A stretch of 17,767 bases of DNA, taken from Pseudomonadota bacterium (GTDB taxonomy: Bacteria > Pseudomonadota > Gammaproteobacteria > Halothiobacillales > Halothiobacillaceae). This document shows positions 7,901-12,692 of this stretch, piece after piece. Positions within the stretch are counted from its first letter, which is position 1; each line of letters opens with the position of its first letter. The DNA is taken from NCBI GenBank assembly GCA_021795795.1, contig JAJYPA010000120.1, forward strand, positions 1 to 17,767, in the 5' to 3' direction. The translations under genes were made by a program, and so were the position numbers. The notes beneath the pieces were generated by a model. That model did no database searches, was not told the origin of the DNA, and saw nothing but the letters and a program-made list of their open reading frames with translations.

Positions 7901-8045
7901 CAGCGGCGTGGGGGCGGAAACCCAGCGTCCCTTGGCGACGGTGGTAGTTGGCGGTCTGTTCACCTCCACGGCGCTGACCCTGCTGCTGTTGCCACTGATG
8001 TATGAATGGGTGGAAAACCGCCGCGAACGCAAACAGATCCGCTAA
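4959..8045 (+). CDS. czcA: CzcA/CusA-family heavy-metal RND efflux pump
   Basis: A 1028-residue inner-membrane proton/metal antiporter of the heavy-metal efflux (HME) RND family, full length for the family. It opens with the first transmembrane helix (YKVLVLVAFVLVVMFGV) and the conserved VPVDAFPDVTPVQV. Two large periplasmic loops (about 35-335 and 555-860) alternate with two bundles of six membrane helices. The fourth-helix proton-relay motif reads GLAVGIGMMVDGAVVMVEN, with Asp404 and Glu411. Canonical Zn/Co/Cd pumps carry DFG six residues before that Asp; here the site is GIG, with Gly398 in place of the Asp, which resembles the monovalent or less well-defined HME groups. The rest (DGA, VEN) remains CzcA-like. 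AGGAAC precedes the ATG. The exported metal is therefore uncertain. The downstream PII-like gene begins 20 bases after the stop. Confidence 0.93.
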   Translation: MLNKIVDLSLRYKVLVLVAFVLVVMFGVKAWREVPVDAFPDVTPVQVNIYTESPGLAAEDVEKLLTFPVEGAMAGLPGVDEIRSVSLFGLSYVSVYFKDDVDIYFARRLVSEKLQEVRGLIPTGYGEPALGPNTSGLGQVFWYTVESADKKLSGMDLRTLQDWTVRLVLRTAPGLDDVMSWGGDEKQYQVLIDPQRLIKYGLTFKEVMVALTANNRQVGGQYVNLGREQYLVRGLGLVANTRDIGGIVIAEKEGTPIYVRDVAEVKEAPALRTGAVTKNGKEVVLGIALQRIGENAKNVVDAIKQKLQVVRQALPKDVTIKPIYDRTELVEKAVKTAESALIEGSVLVAIILFLFLGEIRSALVVILALPLAMLIGFILMQQWGLSANLMSLAGLAVGIGMMVDGAVVMVENGFRLLSHKVGQTVNKTHVILEAAREVINPTAFAILIIIVVFLPLFSLTGLEGKLFKPMALTITFAMIGSLVLTLTLVPVMSSLILKPKEERDTFVVKWAKRLYLPLLDWALENKRKVIGGAFALLIGTLALFPYLGKEFMPTLQEGTIMFRVTSIPSTSLEESIRISENIEVALKRFSQVKSALATIGRSEKGETADVNYMEIMVDLKPRDQWPKPISFPELTREMQEKLERVAPSSVISATQPIQMRVEELISGVRATLALKLYGEDLSTLDRLSGELKSVLQKVSGVTDLSLEANKGKPQLVVKVNREAAARLGLNADDILEVVQAGIGGKAVSTLIDGVKRFDIQVWLAPDFRNSVEAISNIPIRTQGGALVPLSAVATVKLDEGYSFIRREQLQRYAVIQMDVKGRDVNGFVKEAEAKIKREVKLPPGYWIEWGGAFENQQRAMAKLAVIVPLTIGLIFILLYTAFNSLTYATLIIANVPFAIIGGVIGLFVTGQYLSVPSAIGFIAVFGVAMLNGIVLVSFLNDQRRQGLSVREAVRQGAALRLRPVLMTASIAIFGLVPMLLSSGVGAETQRPLATVVVGGLFTSTALTLLLLPLMYEWVENRRERKQIR

Positions 8046-8065
8046 ATAGGCAAAGGAGAGTTCCC

Positions 8066-8410
8066 ATGAAAGAAATCAAGGCGTACATACACAACCAACG
8101 CATCGCCGACGTGATCCGAACCCTCAAGGAATCGGGGCAATGCAATGCGAACGCCGGCTGCCGCAATCTCACCGTCGTCCCCGTGCAAAGCCTGCTGAAG
8201 GCAGTGGACGCCAGCGAGCAGCACTACTCCATCGAATTGGCCGAAGAGGTCATTCACGAATCCAAGCTGGAACTGATCTGTGAAGACCATCAGGTGGACC
8301 AGCTGGTTGGCATCATCGCGCGCACCGGACGCACCGGGCAGGCGGAGAGTGGCTGGATTTATGTCATTGAGATTGCTGCCGCAATGCCGATTCGGGGCAG
8401 CCATGAGTGA
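8066..8410 (+). CDS. PII-like small protein of metal-efflux operons
   Basis: A 114-residue soluble protein with the PII/GlnB ferredoxin-like outline: MKEIKAYIHNQRIADVIRTLKESG as strand one and helix one, a variable loop, LELICEDHQVDQLVGIIARTG as strand and helix, and GWIYVIEI as the closing strand. The signature ends of true nitrogen-signalling PII proteins (TGKIGDGKIFV) are only loosely kept as RTGQAESGWIYV. The T-loop region shows no clear match to the nitrogen-regulator consensus. It has C26-X5-C32 and C72, possible metal ligands. AAAGGAG lies eight bases before the ATG. Its stop overlaps the ATPase start by eight bases, so the two are probably translationally coupled. Known family behaviour (trimers that bind small ligands and regulate a partner) plus the position suggest sensing or modulation of metal transport; this role is inference. 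Confidence 0.78.
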   Translation: MKEIKAYIHNQRIADVIRTLKESGQCNANAGCRNLTVVPVQSLLKAVDASEQHYSIELAEEVIHESKLELICEDHQVDQLVGIIARTGRTGQAESGWIYVIEIAAAMPIRGSHE

Positions 8411-10328
8411 GGGTGTGCGATCCGGCTGCGTCTGCGGCCACGACGAAGATGGCTTCAGCGGCCCCTGGTGGCGCTTTCCGCCGCTGCGCAATGCACTGGC
8501 GAGCGGCGTGCTGGCCGGGGCGGGGTATCTGTCCGCGCATCTCGGGCTGATCGGCAAGGGTGGCGAAATCGCTTTCCTTCTTCTTGCCATGCTGTCGGGC
8601 GGTTACTACTGGGTGCGCGAAGGACTGGAGGAACTGGCGCATGAACGGGTAGTCGGCATCGATATGCTGATGCTGGCGGCCACCATTGGCTCGGCACTGC
8701 TCGGCTTGTGGGACGAGGCGGCGGCGCTGGTGTTTCTGTACAGCGCGGCGGAAGGCACGGAGGAGTACACTTATGCGCGCACCCGTTCCGCCATCCGTGC
8801 GCTGCTCGATTTGGCTCCCAAGGAAGCTTGTCTGCTCAGGGAGGGGCTGGAAGTGACGGTGCCCGCAGCCAGCCTGAAGATGGGCGACCGTTTCCTGGTG
8901 CGGCCCGGCGAGGCATTGCCCACCGACGGCGTAATTCGTGCCGGCAATTCCAGTCTCGACGAATCGCCGGTAACCGGTGAATCGGTGCCGGTGGACAAGG
9001 GGCCGGGCATGGCCGTATTCGCCGCCAGCATAAACCGCAAAGGTGCACTGGAGGTGGAGGCGACGGCAACCTTCGCCGACAACAGTCTGGCCAAGATTAT
9101 CCATTTGGTGGAACAAGCCCAGGAGCGCAAGGGAAAAGCCCAGCAATGGATCGAGCGCTTCGGGCGGCGCTATACGCCGGCGGTGCTGGCGGTTTCGGCT
9201 TTGCTACTCGCATTGCCCTGGATATTCGACCTGCCACTGGATGACTGGACCAGACGCGCCGTGTTGCTGCTGGTAGCGGCGGCCCCCTGTGCGCTGGTGA
9301 TGTCCACGCCGGTAGCTATGGCGGCGGGGATCGGTTCGGCCGGGCGGCGAGGTATTCTCATCAAGGGCGGCGCGCATCTGGAACATCTGGGCATGATCAG
9401 GGTGGTGGCATTCGACAAAACTGGCACGCTCACGCGCGGCAAGCCGGTGGTGACTGACGTCATTTCCCTGCGCGACAGCGCGCCGCGCCTAGTATCCATC
9501 GCTTCCGGACTGGAGCGCTATTCCGAGCACCCCCTGGCGCGCGCCATCGTGGCGGAAGCGCTGGAAAAAGCCATAACGCCGGTGACAGTGGCTGCCTTTG
9601 AGGCGCTTGCCGGTGCAGGTGCGCGGGGGGAAGTGTCGGGGGAGACCTGGCATATCGGCAGTCCCGCCCTGCTTTCCAGTTTGGGCGTTGATTTGTCGCC
9701 AGTATCGGAAATGCTCGATGACTTGGAAAGTCAGGGCAAGACCGTGGTGCTGGTGGGCAGGCGCGATGAACTGCTCGGCCTGATCGCCATGCGCGACCAG
9801 GTGCGGGACGGCGCGCGCGCGGCGGTGGCAGGCTTGCATGCCCAGGGCATGCGGGTGGCCATGCTCAGCGGCGACAACGCGCGGGCAGCGGAGGCCGTGG
9901 CAAAAGAGCTGGGCATCGACGAGGTGCGTGCGGGACTCAAGCCGCACGAAAAGGTGGAAGCCGTGCGCGAACTGGAGCGGCAATACGGTCACGTGCTGAT
10001 GGTGGGCGACGGCGTCAACGACGCCCCGGCGCTGGCCGCCGCCACCTGCGGTGTGGCGATGGGCGTGGCGGGCAGCGATGCCGCCATCGAAGCGGCGGAC
10101 GTGGCATTGATGGCTGACGATCTGGCCAAGGTAGGGGAGGCGCTGCGGCTGGGCCGCAAAGCCCGGCGCGTGAGCGTGCAGAACATCGTGTTTTCGGTGC
10201 TGGTACTGGCCTTCATGATTCCGCTTGCGCTGAGCGGGATATTGAGCATTGCATTCACCGTGCTGGTTCACGAGGCAAGCGAATTGATGGCGGTGGCGAA
10301 CGGCCTTCGGGTGGCAAGACGCGATTAA
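8403..10328 (+). CDS. P1B-type heavy-metal ATPase, HMA-less, APC motif
   Basis: A 641-residue inner-membrane ATPase predicted to export a divalent metal from the cytoplasm. The ATG at 8403 overlaps the end of the PII-like gene; the frame is open further upstream without support. There is no N-terminal HMA domain, only a short GCVCGHDED stub (Cys9, Cys11). Actuator TGE is at 191-193, phosphorylation site DKTGT begins at Asp338, nucleotide-binding His-Pro is at 376-377 and the hinge GDGVND at 535-540, so the enzyme looks active. The membrane metal site reads A294-P295-C296 (APCALVMSTP) instead of CPC. The last membrane helix has H623-E-A-S-E instead of the DxG of Zn/Cd (P1B-2) pumps, and the Lys of that class is missing too. 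APC with HE is closest to the P1B-4 (SPC/HEGxT, Co-linked) plan, also HMA-less and of this length. It may be annotated as cadA, but the sequence argues for caution. Confidence 0.92.
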   Translation: MSEGVRSGCVCGHDEDGFSGPWWRFPPLRNALASGVLAGAGYLSAHLGLIGKGGEIAFLLLAMLSGGYYWVREGLEELAHERVVGIDMLMLAATIGSALLGLWDEAAALVFLYSAAEGTEEYTYARTRSAIRALLDLAPKEACLLREGLEVTVPAASLKMGDRFLVRPGEALPTDGVIRAGNSSLDESPVTGESVPVDKGPGMAVFAASINRKGALEVEATATFADNSLAKIIHLVEQAQERKGKAQQWIERFGRRYTPAVLAVSALLLALPWIFDLPLDDWTRRAVLLLVAAAPCALVMSTPVAMAAGIGSAGRRGILIKGGAHLEHLGMIRVVAFDKTGTLTRGKPVVTDVISLRDSAPRLVSIASGLERYSEHPLARAIVAEALEKAITPVTVAAFEALAGAGARGEVSGETWHIGSPALLSSLGVDLSPVSEMLDDLESQGKTVVLVGRRDELLGLIAMRDQVRDGARAAVAGLHAQGMRVAMLSGDNARAAEAVAKELGIDEVRAGLKPHEKVEAVRELERQYGHVLMVGDGVNDAPALAAATCGVAMGVAGSDAAIEAADVALMADDLAKVGEALRLGRKARRVSVQNIVFSVLVLAFMIPLALSGILSIAFTVLVHEASELMAVANGLRVARRD

Positions 10329-10349
10329 CGCGACAGAGCCACTGTAATG

Positions 10350-10373
10350 GGAAAATCCTAGGCTGATTTTTCC
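10350..10373 (+). terminator. Possible weak terminator after the metal operon
   Basis: Twenty-odd bases past the ATPase stop codon, GGAAAATC pairs with GATTTTTCC (one bulged base) around a CTAGGCT loop. It is followed by a T-rich stretch (GTGTTCTTTTCTC). The stem is AT-rich and the T tract is interrupted, so this would be a weak intrinsic terminator. It is the only such structure downstream of the operon before the large inverted repeat. Confidence 0.35.
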
Positions 10374-10471
10374 GTGTTCTTTTCTCATCCTTGCAAAGCT
10401 CCTGAGCCTACGCGGTTTACTTGATGCGATTATCTCAGGGACAGGATTTTCTCACCAGTTAGCGAGTGAAC

Positions 10472-10566
10472 TATTAAGAAGGCCCTTAAATAAACTGGCA
10501 CTACCTGTGTTATTTTCATAAGGTTACAGTGAAATCAGTGGCGTTTATTTAAGGGCCTGATTAATA
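10472..10566. repeat. Large inverted repeat (24-bp arms) at the operon-prophage junction
   Basis: The left arm (10472-10495) and right arm (10543-10566) are reverse complements over 24 positions with two mismatches. The inner 16, AGGCCCTTAAATAAAC, are perfect. The 47-base centre carries a further GGCACT/AGTGGC pairing and otherwise no coding signal. The gap between the metal operon and the first phage gene on this side (10329-10606) contains nothing else recognisable. The element could be a MITE-like palindrome, an attachment-site structure or a bidirectional transcription stop; no T tract follows either arm. Confidence 0.75.
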
Positions 10567-10606
10567 AACTACAGCCTGTCAATTCCTATGGGACGTCAAG
10601 GAAGGT

Positions 10607-11128
10607 TTACTTGTGAGCCGCTGCAAGCGCCCCAACCTGCTCCCGATACCACCGCTGAAACTCCACCACCATCAGCGTCGTCTGTGCTGCATCCTCGGCT
10701 AGCTTTTCGCAGGTGGCGCTGGCTTCTGATTGTCCGGCAGAAGGTACAGGGTTGGCGGGGGCTGCATCAGTTCCAGTGGCAACGGCGGGAACTTCGGGCA
10801 CTGCGCTGGAATGGGTTGTGGCGTGGTGGCGCATGCGGGGAGGAACGCGGGCAAGAAGATTGTGGCGATCAGCGACAATTTTGGCTTTCTCAGTTTCAAA
10901 GTCATTCGAAATCTCCTGGTTGATGTTGGTTTGATGGGTCGTGATGGCAGCGACCTGCGCGGCTTGCTTGGCCACGGCCTGGGCTTGCGCGGCTTTCTCT
11001 GCATCCCATTGGGCCGTCACGTGCTGTTCGCCATAGCGGTAGCCGCCCAGGAACACCGCCAGCGCGATCGCAGCGGCGCTGATCAGCCGCCACGGCAGCA
11101 GTTTCAGAATTTCGATGAACGGAAACAT
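10607..11128 (-). CDS. Rz-like inner-membrane spanin
   Basis: A 173-residue phage i-spanin that, with the outer-membrane lipoprotein Rz1, fuses inner and outer membranes at the end of lysis. One N-terminal membrane helix (LISAAAIALAVFLGGYRYG) is followed by a long Ala/Gln/Glu-rich periplasmic coiled coil (WDAEKAAQAQAVAKQAAQV and onward), then a Pro/Ala-rich region and a C-terminal helix (VVEFQRWYREQVGAL). The ATG at 11128 is preferred to the GTG three bases upstream because GGAGGT then stands at a normal distance. The start shares one base with the stop of the two-TM holin-like gene (TGATG). The decisive support is the separate lipoprotein frame nested within it. It is the last gene of the lysis cassette and of the prophage on this side. 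Confidence 0.85.
   Translation of the reverse strand: MFPFIEILKLLPWRLISAAAIALAVFLGGYRYGEQHVTAQWDAEKAAQAQAVAKQAAQVAAITTHQTNINQEISNDFETEKAKIVADRHNLLARVPPRMRHHATTHSSAVPEVPAVATGTDAAPANPVPSAGQSEASATCEKLAEDAAQTTLMVVEFQRWYREQVGALAAAHK
10699..10905 (-). CDS. Rz1-like outer-membrane spanin lipoprotein nested in Rz
   Basis: A 68-residue protein read in another frame entirely inside the Rz gene. The N-terminus is a lipoprotein signal (MTLKLRKPKLSLIATIFLPA, then FLPAC) with lipidated Cys25. The mature part is short and proline-rich (TTPQPIPAQCPKFPPLPL and PTLYLLPDNQKPAPP), exactly the character of Rz1 proteins. AGGAG stands seven bases before the ATG at 10905. The frame stays open upstream to 11004, but the ribosome site, positive N-terminus and signal peptide fix the start. 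A C-C pairing at Cys36 could support disulfide dimerisation as in lambda Rz1. This gene is commonly missed because of the full overlap. Confidence 0.88.
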   Translation of the reverse strand: MTLKLRKPKLSLIATIFLPAFLPACATTPQPIPAQCPKFPPLPLELMQPPPTLYLLPDNQKPAPPAKS

Positions 11129-11364
11129 CACGCACCTCCTCCCGGTTCGGTCTTGGCCTTGAATCCAAGAGCAGCGCCACCGGCGGCGAGCGTCGCCCCA
11201 AGGCCAATGCCGAATGCCTGCATGTCAAATGGATGGCCCTGACCCACCACGGAATAGATCGCCAGTCCAAGGAATACGACCACGCTCTGCGCCCATAGCA
11301 CCCGGCCGACGTCGAAGCTTTCGCCGTCAGCGGTCGTGAAGCAGTCTTTCAGCAACTTCATCAT
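11128..11364 (-). CDS. Two-TM holin-like phage membrane protein
   Basis: A 78-residue membrane protein beginning MMKLLKDCFTTADGESFDVGRV, with two predicted membrane helices: about 22-40 (VLWAQSVVVFLGLAIYSVV) and about 49-68 (QAFGIGLGATLAAGGAALGF). The tail is short and Lys/Glu/Gly-rich. Size, topology and position between the endolysin and the spanins fit a class II holin, which would make the inner-membrane holes that release the endolysin. The start at 11364 has GAGGAG eight bases upstream and overlaps the lysozyme stop as ATGA. A second ATG follows directly and could serve as a dual start. The holin call rests on context; small two-TM phage proteins of this kind have few diagnostic residues. 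Confidence 0.7.
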   Translation of the reverse strand: MMKLLKDCFTTADGESFDVGRVLWAQSVVVFLGLAIYSVVGQGHPFDMQAFGIGLGATLAAGGAALGFKAKTEPGGGA

Positions 11365-11810
11365 GCTGTTTTCTCCTCGTTGAATTCCAACTCTTCGGCC
11401 AGACGCCGGTGCAGGAGCCCGGCCAATACGCGTCCGGCATCGCGATCCCACAGCGGAAACTGCATGGCTGCCGCCGCGAGATTTCCGGCGTTGATATCTT
11501 TCAGCATCGTCGATCGGGCGAAAGCGCCCGCGCCAAGGTTGAATACGAAATCCACCAGCGCATCGAACTCGGGCTGCTTCAGGGAAATCTGCACCAGCCG
11601 GTTGACCGCATCGGCGGCCGCCTGGATGTCCGCTTTGAGCCAAGCCTCCGCCTGCTCGAGCGTGCAGGTCATGCCCTCTATCACACCATGGGTGTGACCG
11701 TAACCGATCGTCCACACGCCGCCGGTGTCGGGATAGGCGGCGAGCCGACAGCCCTCGAAACGCTCGGTGAGTTGGATGCCTGCTTTGCTGTAGGTCATGG
11801 GTGGGTTCAT
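11361..11810 (-). CDS. Phage endolysin, T4-type lysozyme (GH24)
   Basis: A 149-residue muramidase that cleaves the N-acetylmuramic acid to N-acetylglucosamine bond of peptidoglycan. The active-site triad is intact and correctly spaced: Glu19 in ERFEG, Asp28 in AYPDTGG and Thr34 in VWTIGYGHT, equivalent to Glu11, Asp20 and Thr26 of T4 lysozyme. The body (QPEFDALVDFVFNLGAGAFARSTML) is typical of family 24. No signal peptide or N-terminal anchor is seen, so it should depend on a holin for release. GGAGGA lies six bases before the ATG at 11810; the frame upstream of it is a shadow. The start overlaps the stop of the phospholipase D-like gene (ATGA), and its own stop overlaps the holin-like start. 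Confidence 0.93.
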   Translation of the reverse strand: MNPPMTYSKAGIQLTERFEGCRLAAYPDTGGVWTIGYGHTHGVIEGMTCTLEQAEAWLKADIQAAADAVNRLVQISLKQPEFDALVDFVFNLGAGAFARSTMLKDINAGNLAAAAMQFPLWDRDAGRVLAGLLHRRLAEELEFNEEKTA

Positions 11811-12373
11811 TTCTTGTCCTCCGTGATGGATTTCTGGTACTGCGGTTCGTGGGCGCTGACCCAATCCCACAGCCGATCGAAGGCCTGCTCGTAATAGTTG
11901 GCGAGCGCGTCCGATTCGGTGAAGCACAGGTCGTTCAGTTGCTGACTGGCGCTCACCGAGTAGTTCCAACTGCCGTCTTCCACGATGACCTTGCTATCCG
12001 GCGTGCGGATCACTGTCGCCTTGAGATGCACGATCTGGTGGTGCACGGGCGAGGTGCCGATGAGGAAGTGCTCCCCGTCCTTGAGTCCTGCGGCCATGAG
12101 CCGCTCGATCTGCGGTGCCTCGGCGCGTCCTGCTGCCTGGGTATGATCAAAAATCACCCGCACGTCGCACCCCGCCGTGTGCGCTGCGATCAGCGCATCG
12201 AAGAAGGGCTGCAGGGTGCAGCCGTAGATCATGGTGAAGAGCTTCGCCCCGGGTTGGGCGCTACTGGCGAGATACGCCTCGAAGGCCGCAAGCCCGTCGG
12301 CGTAGGGGGTGATGAGCCGGGTCTGCTCGGCGGTTTCGTGCAGGATGCCAAGGGAAGAGAGGATGGCATTCAT
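11807..12373 (-). CDS. Phospholipase D-like single-HKD protein in the lysis cassette
   Basis: A 188-residue protein with one PLD-superfamily active-site motif: His116-x-Lys118 in VHLKATV, Asp126, then GSWN at 134-137 (EDGSWNYS). The fold start is also visible: a strand KLFTMIYGC followed by FFDALIAAHTAGCDVRVIFDH, the usual strand-helix before the HKD half. The enzymes act as phosphodiesterases on phospholipids or nucleic acids. With one motif it would have to dimerise, like the Nuc endonuclease. No signal peptide or membrane segment is seen, so it is predicted to be cytoplasmic. AAGGAG precedes the ATG at 12373. It overlaps the single-TM gene upstream and the lysozyme gene downstream by ATGA, so it is embedded in the lysis cassette. 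Substrate is unknown; membrane attack during lysis or nucleic-acid degradation are both possible. Confidence 0.82.
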   Translation of the reverse strand: MNAILSSLGILHETAEQTRLITPYADGLAAFEAYLASSAQPGAKLFTMIYGCTLQPFFDALIAAHTAGCDVRVIFDHTQAAGRAEAPQIERLMAAGLKDGEHFLIGTSPVHHQIVHLKATVIRTPDSKVIVEDGSWNYSVSASQQLNDLCFTESDALANYYEQAFDRLWDWVSAHEPQYQKSITEDKK

Positions 12374-12618
12374 TTGAACACTCCTTGTCCATGAATGACG
12401 CCCCATATCACGGCGATGCCGCTGCCGACGACCGACAGCCACATGACGACGCGCGCGCCGAACTTGGCGGCGAGAAAGGTCTGTTTCATCTCGTTCATCT
12501 CCTCCGAATGTTTCTGGTGGAAGGCTTCGATGTAATGGGCGAGCAGCCGGAATTCGGGCGACTCGATCTTGTCGATCTCGGCGCGCAGGGCTTCCAGGGT
12601 TTGCTGGGTGTCGGTCAT
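12370..12618 (-). CDS. Single-TM phage protein, possibly holin or antiholin-like
   Basis: An 82-residue protein with a charged, helical N-terminal half (LEALRAEIDKIESPEFRLLAHY, then FHQKHSEEMNEMKQTFLAAKF) and one C-terminal membrane helix (VVMWLSVVGSGIAVIWGVI), leaving a very short tail. This layout recalls XhlA-type lysis accessory proteins and class III-like holins, but I see no diagnostic motif. Two in-frame ATGs are possible; the one at 12618 has AGGAG at eight bases, while the one at 12624 would be too close to it. It is the first gene after an intrinsic terminator and overlaps the phospholipase D-like gene by ATGA. It may cooperate with, or inhibit, the two-TM holin-like protein downstream. 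Confidence 0.65.
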   Translation of the reverse strand: MTDTQQTLEALRAEIDKIESPEFRLLAHYIEAFHQKHSEEMNEMKQTFLAAKFGARVVMWLSVVGSGIAVIWGVIHGQGVFK

Positions 12619-12643
12619 GGTCATTTCTCCTTTCTTCAGACGT

Positions 12644-12665
12644 AAAAAAACCGCCCTCGGGCGGT
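12644..12665 (-). terminator. Intrinsic terminator between tail and lysis genes
   Basis: On the minus strand ACCGCC and GGCGGT form a six-base GC stem with a CGAG tetraloop (12650-12665), followed at once by seven T residues (12650-12644). This is a textbook Rho-independent terminator, placed 28 bases after the tail-fibre-like stop and 26 bases before the lysis cassette start. Lysis genes would need read-through, antitermination or their own promoter. Confidence 0.88.
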
Positions 12666-12692
12666 CGATGGGTGGGTGCTGCGGTAATTCCG

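Noticed and set aside
8280..8402. Upstream start for the P-type ATPase
   Set aside because: Would overlap the PII-like gene by more than 100 bases and adds residues unlike the family.
9489..10388. 299-residue minus-strand frame opposite the ATPase
   Set aside because: Composition (His/Gln/Arg-rich) is that of an antisense shadow of a well-supported gene.
10472..10566. Calling the large inverted repeat an intrinsic terminator
   Set aside because: No T tract follows either arm and the loop is 47 bases, so a neutral repeat call is safer.
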